Made by a program: the position numbers and the translations under genes | The notes under the pieces: generated by a model | What the model was told of the DNA's origin: nothing | The model's input: the letters and a program-made list of their open reading frames with translations, nothing else | Databases searched by the model: none | Assembly: GCA_021778315.1 (NCBI GenBank) | Contig: JAJYCQ010000007.1 | Coordinates: 1-64,000 of the forward strand | Reading direction: 5' to 3' | Source: Acidobacteriota bacterium | GTDB lineage: Bacteria > Acidobacteriota > Terriglobia > Terriglobales > Acidobacteriaceae | Length of the DNA: 64,000 nucleotides | Shown here: positions 34,997-42,858 of the stretch, piece by piece | How positions within the stretch are numbered: the first letter of the stretch is position 1 | Layout of the letters: each line of letters begins with the position of its first letter

Positions 34997-35326
34997 ATGA
35001 GTGAGGCGGCGGGAGCGGTTACGTTGGAGGAGGTTCGGCATGTGGCGGACCTGGCGAACCTGGAGTTGACGGCGGAAGAGTTGCCGCAGATGGCACGGGA
35101 TTTGAATGCAATTCTGGGGCATATTGCGCAGTTGAATGAGCTGGATACCTCGGCTGTGGAGCCGATGGCGCAGGTGGGGGAGGCGCTGGGGTATACAGCG
35201 GCGGATGCGGGCGAGACGCTGCGGCCGGATGCGGTGAAGCCTTCGGTGGACCGTGCGGCGGTGATGGAGGAGGCTCCGGAGAGCGATGGACGGTTCTTCA
35301 AGGTGCCGAAGGTAATTGAGAGATAG
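34997..35326 (+). CDS. gatC: Asp-tRNA(Asn)/Glu-tRNA(Gln) amidotransferase subunit C
   Basis: A 109-residue GatC, the small chaperone-like subunit of the GatCAB transamidosome that converts Glu-tRNA(Gln) and Asp-tRNA(Asn). LEEVRHVADLANLELTAEEL at the start and MEEAPESDGRFFKVPKVIER at the end are diagnostic. ATG 34997 is chosen because TAGGAG lies 6 nt ahead (from the heptamer array). ATG 34991 overlaps that site. gatA follows; gatB is not in the window. Confidence 0.95.
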   Translation: MSEAAGAVTLEEVRHVADLANLELTAEELPQMARDLNAILGHIAQLNELDTSAVEPMAQVGEALGYTAADAGETLRPDAVKPSVDRAAVMEEAPESDGRFFKVPKVIER

Positions 35327-35333
35327 AGATAAA

Positions 35334-35367
35334 GCAGGGATTAGGGAACAGGGATTAGGGATTAGGA
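35334..35367 (+). repeat. GGGATTA heptamer array (A-B-A-A) between gatC and gatA
   Basis: GCA then units GGGATTA, GGGAACA, GGGATTA and GGGATTA, then GGAAG. This is the archetypal order. It gives four G-triplets with 4-nt loops and ends in the purine-rich site before the gatA start. Confidence 0.92.
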
Positions 35368-35375
35368 AGAATGGG

Positions 35376-36851
35376 ATGGAAGATATGGGTGTGGAGTCGG
35401 TGAATATGATCGAGAATTTGTCGCTGGCGGAGGCTCGGGCGGCGGTGGTGGAGGGTCGCGTGTCGGCGGTAACGCTGGCGGCCGAGCATTATGAGCGGAT
35501 TGCCGTGCTGGATCCGGAGATTCATAGCTACCTGGCGCTGACGCGGGATCGCGCGATGGCGCAGGCGGAGCGCGTGGATTCGGCGGCGAAGGCGGGTGAT
35601 CCGCTGGGGCCGCTGGCTGGCGTTCCGGTGGGAATCAAGGACGTGCTGGCGATGCGCGGCGCGGTGACGACGGCGGGGTCGAAGATTCTGGAGGGGTACC
35701 ACCCTCCGTACGATGCGACGGCGGTGGCGCGGCTGGAGGCGGCGGGCGCGGTGGTGCTGGGGAAGTTGAACTGCGATGAGTTTGCGATGGGATCGTCGAA
35801 TGAGAATTCGGCGTATGGGCCGGTGAAGAATCCGAGGGCGCTGGACAGGGTTCCGGGGGGGTCGTCGGGCGGGTCGGCGGCGGCGGTGGCGGCGGGGATG
35901 TGTGTCGCGAGTCTGGGGACGGATACGGGGGGATCGATTAGGCAGCCGGCGGCGTTTTGCGGCGTGGTGGGCGTGCTGCCAACGTATGGGCGCGTCTCGA
36001 GATACGGGCTGATTGCGTTTGCGTCGTCGCTGGATCGTGTGGGGCCGTTTGCTCGGTCGGTGGAGGACGCGGCGGTGATGCTAGAGGTGCTGGCGGGGCT
36101 GGATGAGATGGATGCTACGTCGTCGCATGAGGCTGTGGGCAAGTATGCGGCGGAGGCGGCGAAGGACGTTGCGGGGCTGCGGATTGGTGTTCCGGAGGAG
36201 TACTTCGGGGAGGGGCTGGACCCGGAGATTCGGGCTGCGATAGAGCGCACGCTGGATGGGCTGCGGGCGGCGGGGTGCTCGATTCACAAGGTGAGTTTGC
36301 CGCACACCCGGTATGCGGTTCCGACCTATTACGTGATTGCTACGGCGGAGGCGAGCTCGAATCTTTCGCGGTTCGATGGAGTGCGGTTTGGGATGCGGTC
36401 GAGCGATGCGGGGACGCTGTCGGCGATGTTCCGAAATACTCGCGATCAGGGGTTTGGAGCGGAGGTAAAGCGGAGGATTCTGCTGGGAACCTATGTGCTT
36501 TCAGCGGGATACTACGATGCCTACTACCGGAAGGCGCAACAGGTACGGGCACTGCTGACGAAGGATTTTGTGGAGGCGTTTGCGAAGGTGGATGCGATTG
36601 TTGCTCCGGTAACGCCGACTCCGGCGTTCAAGCTGGGCGAGAAGACGGATGATCCGCTGCAGATGTATCTGGAAGATATATATTCGGTGGCCGCGTCGCT
36701 GGCAGGGATTTGCGGGATGAGTGTGCCCTGCGGGGAAACACAGGCCGGGCTGCCGATCGGGGTGCAGGTTCTGGGCAAGCACTTTGATGAGGCGACGATG
36801 CTGCGCGTTGGGGCAGCGGTGGAGAAACAGGGCTTAGGGAACAGGGCTTAG
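35376..36851 (+). CDS. gatA: Asp-tRNA(Asn)/Glu-tRNA(Gln) amidotransferase subunit A
   Basis: A 491-residue amidase-signature glutaminase of GatCAB. The catalytic Ser-cisSer-Lys set is in GIKDV (Lys), PGGSSGGSAAAVAAGM and GTDTGGSIRQPAAFCG (Ser). PTYGRVSRYGLIAFASSLDR is GatA-specific. ATG 35376 follows AGGAAG; ATG 35385 and 35406 are alternatives. The extreme C-terminus (KQGLGNRA) is encoded by a degenerate heptamer array, so the tail is repeat-derived. Confidence 0.93.
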   Translation: MEDMGVESVNMIENLSLAEARAAVVEGRVSAVTLAAEHYERIAVLDPEIHSYLALTRDRAMAQAERVDSAAKAGDPLGPLAGVPVGIKDVLAMRGAVTTAGSKILEGYHPPYDATAVARLEAAGAVVLGKLNCDEFAMGSSNENSAYGPVKNPRALDRVPGGSSGGSAAAVAAGMCVASLGTDTGGSIRQPAAFCGVVGVLPTYGRVSRYGLIAFASSLDRVGPFARSVEDAAVMLEVLAGLDEMDATSSHEAVGKYAAEAAKDVAGLRIGVPEEYFGEGLDPEIRAAIERTLDGLRAAGCSIHKVSLPHTRYAVPTYYVIATAEASSNLSRFDGVRFGMRSSDAGTLSAMFRNTRDQGFGAEVKRRILLGTYVLSAGYYDAYYRKAQQVRALLTKDFVEAFAKVDAIVAPVTPTPAFKLGEKTDDPLQMYLEDIYSVAASLAGICGMSVPCGETQAGLPIGVQVLGKHFDEATMLRVGAAVEKQGLGNRA

Positions 36852-36852
36852 G
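36828..36852 (+). repeat. GGGATTA-type heptamer array at gatA 3' end
   Basis: Units GGGCTTA, GGGAACA and GGGCTTA followed by GGGG, in frame at the gatA end, encoding QGLGNRA and the stop. It is a C-for-A variant of unit A. Confidence 0.8.
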
Positions 36853-36861
36853 GGCGCGGTG

Positions 36862-38952
36862 ATGGTGCGAGGATGGAGTGGGTCTGCCGCGCTGGTCGTG
36901 CTGGTTGCGCTGGCGGCTGGAGCGCAGCAGCCGGCAGTGCAGCCGAAGGTGAAGGCTACGGATTCGGTTACGGTGAATGCGGACCGGGGGCTGGTGGGGG
37001 TGAGCGACTCGGCGACCAGCGTTGCGGTGCTGTCGCAGAAGCAGATGCAGAATGCTCCGGGGCTGACTCTGGACGATAAGCTGCACCAGGTGGCGGGGTT
37101 TCAGTTGTTTCGGCGGACGAGTTCGTGGACCGCGAACCCTACGACGGAGGGGGTAAGTTTGCGGGGGCTGGGCAGCACGGCGGCCAGCCGGACGCTGGTG
37201 GTGAGCGATCAAGTTCCTTTGAATGATGCGTTTGGCGGGTGGGTGCATTGGGATGAGATTCCGGCTCTGGTGATCGACGAGGTGAAGTTGCTGCGGGGAG
37301 GGTCCGCGGATCTTTATGGATCGAGCGCGATTGGAGGAGTGATTGATGTGGTTCCGGTGATGCCGGGGCTGTCGGTTACGCCGCAATTGGAGAGGAAGGG
37401 CTCGGGGCCGGATAGAGGGTTTGGGGTCAGTGCGGATGCTAGTGGGGCCTCGGAGGACACGGCGCTGGAGGATTTGTTGCTGACCGGCGTGGAGCGGCGA
37501 ATGACGATGTTGGGGGCGTTTACGGGGCTGAAGACGGGGGGGTACATTCCGATTGCTCCGGCGTTTCGGGGGACGGTGGATACTCCGGCGAATGTGACGG
37601 CGGAGAGCGGGCGGGTGATGCTGGGGACTTCGCCGGGGAGGAGGGGAATCAGTACGTTTTTACTGGGGAATGTGCTGAATGAGGCCAGGGACAATGGGAC
37701 GGCGCTGCAGACGAATGGGACTCGGTTGTGGAGGTATGAGGGTGGGGCGGATGGGCATGGGAGCTCGGGGAATGCGGCGGTGCGGGTGTATGGGTCGAGG
37801 GAGAGCTACCGGCAGAGTTTTTCGGCGATTGCGGTGAATCGGGACTCGGAGAGGCTGACGAAGTTGCAGCGGGTACCGGTGGATGAGCTGGGGTTTGTGG
37901 TGCAGGGGTCGAGGGCGCTGGGGCGGGCGGTGACGGCGGCGGTGGGGATGGATATGCGGGATATTCGGGCGACGGATGATGAATCGGTCGTTGGGAATGT
38001 TGGATTTACGACGAGTACGAGCGCAAGGCAAAGGGAGACGGGAGGGTATGTGGATGGGATCTGGCAGCCGAAAGGGTGGTCGGTTTCGGGATCGGTGAGG
38101 GTAGATTCGTTCCGGACGTTCGATGCGCGGCAAGTGGTGTCGAATGCGGCGGGGGTGGTGGGTTTGCCGGAGCTGGATGAGCTGGTGGCTAGCCCGCGGG
38201 TGGGTTTGGTGCGTAGATTGGGCAAGGGATTTGAGCTGACGGGGACGGGCTTTCGGGCGTTTCGAGGGCCTACTATGAACGAGTTATACCGGACGGGGCA
38301 GGTGGGGCAACAGATTACCAAGGCCAATGATGCGCTGCTGGCGGAGCGGGCTACGGGGTTTGAGGTGGGGGGGGAAGAGGTGGGGAGGTTGGGGAGGTTG
38401 CGGGGGACCTACTTCTGGACGGAGGTAAATCGGCCGATTTCGGCGGTTTTGCTGAGCCAGACGGCTACATCGCAACTGTTGCAGCGGCAGAACTTAGGGC
38501 AGATTCGGAGTCGTGGGGTGATGCTGGAGGGGCAGACGGAGCGGTGGCATGGGGTGGACGCTAACTTCGGCTATCAGCTTGCATTTGCAACAGTTACGGC
38601 ATTCAACACGAGCAGTTTGGTGCAGAAGAACCTGACGGGGAACTGGATTCCGGAGGTTCCGAGGGAGTCGGTTACGGCTGCGGTGAATTATGTGGTGCCA
38701 CGAATCGCCAGTGTTCATGGGATTGCGAGCTATACGGGGAAGGAATTTGACGAGGCTGCGAACCAGTTTGTGCTGCATCCGTATGCTCGGGTGGATGTAT
38801 CGGCGGAGAGGGAGCTGGGGAGGGGGTTTTCAGTGTTTGTGGGGGCGCAGAATGTGCTGAATCGCACGATTGACGCGGGGATGACGCCGCTGCTGACGTT
38901 GGCGGCTCCCCGGCTGGTGCAGGGTGGGCTACGGTACAAGTTGGGCCGGTGA
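36862..38952 (+). CDS. TonB-dependent outer-membrane receptor
   Basis: A 696-residue protein with a signal peptide (hydrophobic AALVVLVALAAGAQ). The plug domain spans residues 35-165 (DSVTVNADRG, GVSLRGLGSTAASRTLVVSD, VKLLRGGSADLYGSSAIGGVIDV), then a 22-strand-type barrel ending in GGLRYKLGR with a near-aromatic finish. The plug resembles siderophore or vitamin B12 receptors; the ligand is unknown. It follows gatA by 10 nt but is probably a separate unit. Codon use matches neighbours. Confidence 0.9.
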   Translation: MVRGWSGSAALVVLVALAAGAQQPAVQPKVKATDSVTVNADRGLVGVSDSATSVAVLSQKQMQNAPGLTLDDKLHQVAGFQLFRRTSSWTANPTTEGVSLRGLGSTAASRTLVVSDQVPLNDAFGGWVHWDEIPALVIDEVKLLRGGSADLYGSSAIGGVIDVVPVMPGLSVTPQLERKGSGPDRGFGVSADASGASEDTALEDLLLTGVERRMTMLGAFTGLKTGGYIPIAPAFRGTVDTPANVTAESGRVMLGTSPGRRGISTFLLGNVLNEARDNGTALQTNGTRLWRYEGGADGHGSSGNAAVRVYGSRESYRQSFSAIAVNRDSERLTKLQRVPVDELGFVVQGSRALGRAVTAAVGMDMRDIRATDDESVVGNVGFTTSTSARQRETGGYVDGIWQPKGWSVSGSVRVDSFRTFDARQVVSNAAGVVGLPELDELVASPRVGLVRRLGKGFELTGTGFRAFRGPTMNELYRTGQVGQQITKANDALLAERATGFEVGGEEVGRLGRLRGTYFWTEVNRPISAVLLSQTATSQLLQRQNLGQIRSRGVMLEGQTERWHGVDANFGYQLAFATVTAFNTSSLVQKNLTGNWIPEVPRESVTAAVNYVVPRIASVHGIASYTGKEFDEAANQFVLHPYARVDVSAERELGRGFSVFVGAQNVLNRTIDAGMTPLLTLAAPRLVQGGLRYKLGR

Positions 38953-39186
38953 GGGGTGTTTTCGCGCGTGTTTGGGTGGGTCTTGGGTCGCAAGTGGCGT
39001 GACTGAGGGAAGGTTCGGGTTGCGCGGCGGGAAAATGGGGTTGGAAATGGGCTGCGGGGAGGGTCTGGAATTTTGAGCCGGGGTCTGTGAACCCGGGTGG
39101 GGGAAAAGGTTGCGCGCAACACGGTGGGGGGAAGTGCGTTTATCTAACTGCACGGCGGAAGTGATCGCAGGTGCAGGAGGCACGTC

Positions 39187-39624
39187 ATGAAGAAGCTATC
39201 CAATTTGGTTGCGAAGCTTACTGGAAGGAAGTTGAACGGAATGGGCGTGCTGGCAGCAGCCACGTTGGCTGGTGCGGTGTTGATGGCTGGCGCTCCTGCG
39301 GCGCAGGCGCAACGGTTTGGGATTGGAGTGCAGTTTGGTGGGCCGAGGTATTATGCTCCGGCTCCTCCGGTCGCGGTATATGGCGGGGCTGGATATGGGT
39401 ATGGCGCTCCGGCGGTGTATGGGAATGGGTACTACGGCGGGTATGCGCAGCCCTATGGCGATGGAGATGGCGATGGCTGGAGAAACCGCGGCTATGGCTA
39501 TGGCGATGACCACCGTGGATGGGGGGATGGCGATGGCGACCGGCGCGGATGGGGTGGGGATGACCACCGCGGATGGGGTGGCGGCGATGACCACCGCGGA
39601 TGGGGCGGCCGGGAACACCGGTAA
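39187..39624 (+). CDS. Exported Gly/Tyr-rich protein with DDHRGWGG repeats
   Basis: A 145-residue protein with a strong Shine-Dalgarno (GCAGGAGG). The signal peptide (VLAAATLAGAVLMAG, ends AAQAQ) is followed by a Gly/Tyr/Ala-rich region (YGGAGYGYGAPAVYGNGYYG). The C-terminal part repeats DGDGD and DDHRGWGG four times or so. It is low-complexity, acidic with His, and could bind metal or be structural; no family is recognised. A hairpin terminator follows. Confidence 0.7.
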   Translation: MKKLSNLVAKLTGRKLNGMGVLAAATLAGAVLMAGAPAAQAQRFGIGVQFGGPRYYAPAPPVAVYGGAGYGYGAPAVYGNGYYGGYAQPYGDGDGDGWRNRGYGYGDDHRGWGDGDGDRRGWGGDDHRGWGGGDDHRGWGGREHR

Positions 39625-39633
39625 GAGGTTCGC

Positions 39634-39657
39634 GAGGCCGCCCGAGAGGGCGGCCTT
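39634..39657 (+). terminator. Intrinsic terminator-like hairpin
   Basis: AGGCCGCC and GGCGGCCT pair across CGAGAG, 10 nt after the stop. The T-tract is weak. Confidence 0.5.
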
Positions 39658-39679
39658 GCTGTGCTTGGGGGGAGGAGGT

Positions 39680-39736
39680 TCTAGCTTAGCTTCTAGCTTC
39701 TGGCTTTTAGCTTCTAGGTTCTAGCTTCTAGCTAAG
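39680..39736 (-). repeat. GCTTCTA heptamer array
   Basis: About eight 7-nt units of the type GCTTCTA (with GCTTCTG, GCTTTTA and GGTTCTA variants), ending GCTAAGG. Same period as the GGGATTA arrays but different sequence. A second site is at 47415. Confidence 0.85.
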
Positions 39737-39945
39737 GGCAAAGGCAAGGGCAACGGCGAATACAGGGGTCCTTCGCTTCGCTCAAGGATGACGGGTGTTT
39801 TGCGGGGTGTTGGGGGGAGCAAGGGCAAAAGCAAAGGCAACGGCAAAAGCAAAGGCAAAAGCAAGTGCAACGGCAACGGCAAAAGCAAGGGCAAAGGCAA
39901 GGGCAAAAGCAAAGGCAAGTGCAACGGCAACAGTAACGGCGAAGG
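39736..39945 (+). repeat. Hexamer arrays plus AAGGATGACGGG element
   Basis: A composite repeat. GCAANN hexamers at 39736-39759 are followed by an element at 39762-39800 (CCTTCGCTTCGCTCAAGGAT then GACGGG). A long hexamer run 39820-39945 of GGCAAA, GGCAAC and GCAAAA-like units follows. Translation of this stretch gives only Lys/Gly/Ser low-complexity peptides, so it is not a gene. Confidence 0.88.
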
Positions 39946-39964
39946 CGAGGTTGCGCTCGAGGGG

Positions 39965-40594
39965 TTAGAGGGGGTGGTAGTAGCGGGTTTCGGGGTGGGC
40001 GCAGGAGAGGCAGAGGCGCTGGCCGTTGCGGTCGATGAAGCGGTCGAAGTTGATGCCTTCGTGGCAGAGGTCGCAGGTGACTCGCTGGCCTTTGAAGCCG
40101 GGGAATTCGTTGGGGGGGAGAGAGACGCGGACCCAGGCGGTGCTGAAGAGGTCGTCGTCGGGGAGCTCGCGGTAGGCCTTCATCTGCTGCGCATTTTTTT
40201 CGAGGTCGGGGTAGAGTTCGCGGGCGCGATTTTTGGAGCTTTCGAGGGCTACGATGCGGAGGCCTTTGTAGTCGTCGGTGTCGCCGATTTTTTGGTTGAG
40301 GTCGATGAAGGTGGCGGCCATCTTGCCGAAGTCGCGGAGCTTGAGGGCTCGCTTGCCGACGCGGCAGCCGGTGACGACTCCGATGGCGTCGGTGGCGCAG
40401 CGGTCGATTTCTACGAAGGTGACGAGGCGCTTGCGGTCGGGGTTGAGGGAGCCGTCGGGGAGATGGCGGGCGCGGGGGTCGTGGATGTTGAGGCGAGAGA
40501 GGGCGAGCATGGCCATGCGGACGCCGAGGATCTGGCCGGCGCAGAGATGGCCGTGGGCTTGTTCGGCGTCTTGGAGGAGAGAGTCTAGGGGCAT
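39965..40594 (-). CDS. FmdE-family protein
   Basis: A 209-residue protein. The N-terminal domain has HGHLCAGQILGVRMAMLAL, the FmdE (formylmethanofuran dehydrogenase subunit E) signature, with Cys and His likely binding metal, and TFVEIDRCATDAIGVVTGCRVGKRALK. The C-terminal zinc-ribbon-like motif is VTCDLCHEGINFDRF and RLCLSCA. No methanofuran pathway is seen; in bacteria these proteins are of unknown role, often linked to molybdenum or redox enzymes. Downstream is a hexamer array, upstream a TTGTTAG array. Confidence 0.85.
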   Translation of the reverse strand: MPLDSLLQDAEQAHGHLCAGQILGVRMAMLALSRLNIHDPRARHLPDGSLNPDRKRLVTFVEIDRCATDAIGVVTGCRVGKRALKLRDFGKMAATFIDLNQKIGDTDDYKGLRIVALESSKNRARELYPDLEKNAQQMKAYRELPDDDLFSTAWVRVSLPPNEFPGFKGQRVTCDLCHEGINFDRFIDRNGQRLCLSCAHPETRYYHPL

Positions 40595-40647
40595 GGTTGT
40601 TAGTTGTTAGTTGTTAGTTGCTAGTTGTTGGTTGTTGGTTGTTAGTG
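40595..40647 (+). repeat. TTGTTAG heptamer array
   Basis: About seven units, TTGTTAG (x3), TTGCTAG, TTGTTGG (x2) and TTGTTAG, directly upstream of the FmdE-like gene start. Again period 7. A shorter relative lies at 45549. Confidence 0.88.
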
Positions 40648-40992
40648 GATAGGGGGTAGGGATGGGGTGAGTTGCTTGCCCGTTTTGATGATACTGCCGG
40701 GGGCATGGGTGGGGAACCCGGGCTTGTGCGGATGGGGAGAACGAGCAATAGCAACGGCGAAATACAGGGGTCTCTCCACTGCGTCGCGCAAGAGGCCGCG
40801 CGGCTCCGGTCGAGATGACGGGATCTTTACAGCTTCTTGCTCTTCTTCGTCGTCGTCTTCTTCTTCGTCGGGATCGTTGCGTGGATGGGGCACCCTGAGG
40901 TCCTGCGCGGACGGCTGGGGTTTGAGGCGGTGGTATGGACGCTCTCTGATCCCTGTTCCCTGATCCCTGTTCCCTGCTTCTATGCTGTTGGT
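40648..40992. repeat. Mosaic intergenic region before GH13 gene
   Basis: This gap of about 345 bp is assembled from repeat pieces. There are GGGTGGGG/GGGCACCC fragments related to the palindromic element (40703, 40887) and an element ending CGAGATGACGGGAT (40757-40825). Simple TTCTTCGTCGTC runs (40838-40870), a GTCCTGCGCGGACGG element (40900-40914) and a reverse GGGATTA-type array (40948-40978, order B-A-B-A with GGGATCA) follow. No gene is seen. Confidence 0.7.
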
Positions 40993-42678
40993 ATGGCTGA
41001 TAGTGAGTTTTTGGCGACGCAGTGGTGGCAGACCGGGGTGATCTACCAGGTGTATCCGCGGAGTTTTCAGGATACGGATGGGGATGGCGTGGGGGATCTG
41101 CGGGGGATTGCGGCTCGGCTGGATTACCTGGTCGGGCTGGGGGTGGATGCGGTGTGGATTTCGCCGATTTATCCGTCGCCGATGAAGGATTTTGGGTATG
41201 ACGTGAGTGACTATACCGGTGTAGACCCGCTGTTTGGGACGATCCAGGATTTCGATGCGCTGCTGGCGGCGGCTCATGCGAAGGGGCTGCGCGTGATTCT
41301 GGATTTTGTGCCGAATCATACTTCGGATCAGCATCCTTGGTTTGTGGAGTCGAGGTCGTCGCGGACGAGTGGGCCTGATAACAAAAAGCGGGATTGGTAT
41401 TTGTGGAGGGATGCGGCTCCTGCGGGGGATGACTGGAGGCCGCCGGGGGAGAGGGTGCCGAACAATTGGGGGTCGAACTTTGGGGGGCCGGCGTGGACGT
41501 GGGATGAGGGGACGGAACAGTTTTATCTGCACTCGTTTTTGAAGGAGCAGCCGGATTTGAACTGGAGGAATCCGGAGGTGCGGGAGGCGATGTATGCGGC
41601 GATGCGGTTCTGGCTGGATAAGGGCGTCGACGGGTTCAGGATGGATGTCTTGTGGCTGCTGGTGAAGGATGCGGAGTTTCGGGATAATCGTGCGGGGGTG
41701 GTGCATAACGCGGATCAGCCGGGGACGCTGGAGATCGTGGCGGAGATGCGGGCGTTGATGGAGGCGTATGGGGATAGCCTGGCGGGGGCGTCGGTGGGGG
41801 AGAAGCAGATCCTCCGCTTAGCAAAGGAGGACAGCCAGAAAAGCAAGAGCTCGGGGAGGGTGCTGATTGGGGAGATTTATCTGCCGCTGGATCGGCTGGT
41901 GCGGTACTACGGGGGTGGGCCGCAGTTGAGTGGGGCGAATCTGCCGTTCAATTTTCACCTGATCCAGACGCGGTGGGAGGCGGAGGCGATTGCGGAGGTG
42001 ATTCGGAACTATGAGGCGCTGCTGCCGCCGGGGGCGTGGCCGAATTATGTGCTGGGGAATCATGATCAGTCGCGGCTGGCGACGAGGATTGGAGCGCAGC
42101 AGGCGCGGGCTGCGGCGATGTTGCTGCTGACGCTGCGGGGGACTCCGACGATGTATTACGGGGATGAGTTGGGGATGGAGGATGTGGCGATTGCGGCGGA
42201 GCAGGTGCGGGATCCGGCGGCGAGGGATGGAGGGAAGGGACGGGATCCGGAACGGTCTCCAATGATTTGGGTAGGGGCGGCGAATGCGGGGTTTACTGCT
42301 CCGGGAGCGGTGCCGTGGCTGCCGCTGGTGACGGGGTGGGAGACGGAGAATGCGGCGGCGCAGTCGGTGGATAAGAGATCGATGCTGATGCTGTATCGGA
42401 AGCTGCTGGCGCTGCGGAGGAGGCATGACACGCTGCATGCGGGTGGGATTGCGGAGGTGCGGGCGGAGGGGTCGGTGCTGCGGTATCGGAGGGTGGGGAT
42501 GGAGGAGGGGGAGAGTACGGATTTTCAGGTGCTGCTGAATTTGGGGACGGAGGTGGCGACGGTGTCTTGCGAACTGGGGACGGTGGTGCTGACTACGTTG
42601 CTGGATGGGGAGGGTGCGAGGGTGGAGGGCGAAGTGGAGGTGGAGGCGGGGGAGGGACTGCTGGTCGCGTTGGATTGA
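40993..42678 (+). CDS. GH13 alpha-glucosidase with repeat-derived insert
   Basis: A 561-residue alpha-amylase-family glycosidase (oligo-1,6-/alpha-glucosidase group), hydrolysing alpha-glucosides. Conserved regions are VILDFVPNHTSD, GFRMDVLWLL (nucleophile Asp), LIGEIYLP (acid/base Glu) and LGNHDQSRLATR. There is no signal peptide, so it is probably cytoplasmic. ATG 40993 has no Shine-Dalgarno; upstream is a heptamer array. Residues about 270-286 (KQILRLAKEDSQKSKSS), just before the catalytic Glu region, are encoded by a sequence homologous to an intergenic repeat at 49489 and 57508. Confidence 0.9.
   Translation: MADSEFLATQWWQTGVIYQVYPRSFQDTDGDGVGDLRGIAARLDYLVGLGVDAVWISPIYPSPMKDFGYDVSDYTGVDPLFGTIQDFDALLAAAHAKGLRVILDFVPNHTSDQHPWFVESRSSRTSGPDNKKRDWYLWRDAAPAGDDWRPPGERVPNNWGSNFGGPAWTWDEGTEQFYLHSFLKEQPDLNWRNPEVREAMYAAMRFWLDKGVDGFRMDVLWLLVKDAEFRDNRAGVVHNADQPGTLEIVAEMRALMEAYGDSLAGASVGEKQILRLAKEDSQKSKSSGRVLIGEIYLPLDRLVRYYGGGPQLSGANLPFNFHLIQTRWEAEAIAEVIRNYEALLPPGAWPNYVLGNHDQSRLATRIGAQQARAAAMLLLTLRGTPTMYYGDELGMEDVAIAAEQVRDPAARDGGKGRDPERSPMIWVGAANAGFTAPGAVPWLPLVTGWETENAAAQSVDKRSMLMLYRKLLALRRRHDTLHAGGIAEVRAEGSVLRYRRVGMEEGESTDFQVLLNLGTEVATVSCELGTVVLTTLLDGEGARVEGEVEVEAGEGLLVALD
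41804..41842 (+). repeat. Intergenic-type repeat embedded in GH13 gene
   Basis: AGAAGCAGATCCTCCGC, a diverged middle, then GACAGCCAGAAAAGCAAGA. The intergenic copies at 49489 and 57508 have the same two ends (AGA-GATTCCTCCGC and GACAG-CAGAAAAGCAAG). The copy is in frame. Confidence 0.75.
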
Positions 42679-42795
42679 GTCCTGCGCGGACGGCGAGGGT
42701 TGTTGAGGAGAGTCCCAGGGGGCTGAAGCCCGGAGCTGTCTGAGGGGCAACGGCAAAAGCAGATCCCTGCGGGATGACAGCCAGAAATACAAGAA
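42679..42795 (+). repeat. GTCC-TGCGC-GGAC element and GATCCCTGCGGGATGACAG element
   Basis: The element GTCCTGCGCGGACGG begins at the GH13 stop codon. Hexamers (GGCAACGGCAAAAGCA, 42746) and the element GATCCCTGCGGGATGACAG (42763) follow. No gene is seen before 42859. Confidence 0.7.
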
Positions 42796-42858
42796 CGGCT
42801 GCAAGGGCGAGGGCGGGGGTGCCAAGGGTGGAGGTTGTGCTGTAGGATTTTGTACACT

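Noticed and set aside
39820..39945. CRISPR array or coding low-complexity gene
   Set aside because: Units are 6 nt without spacers, and the frames give only Lys/Gly/Asn/Ser repeats. No cas gene is nearby.
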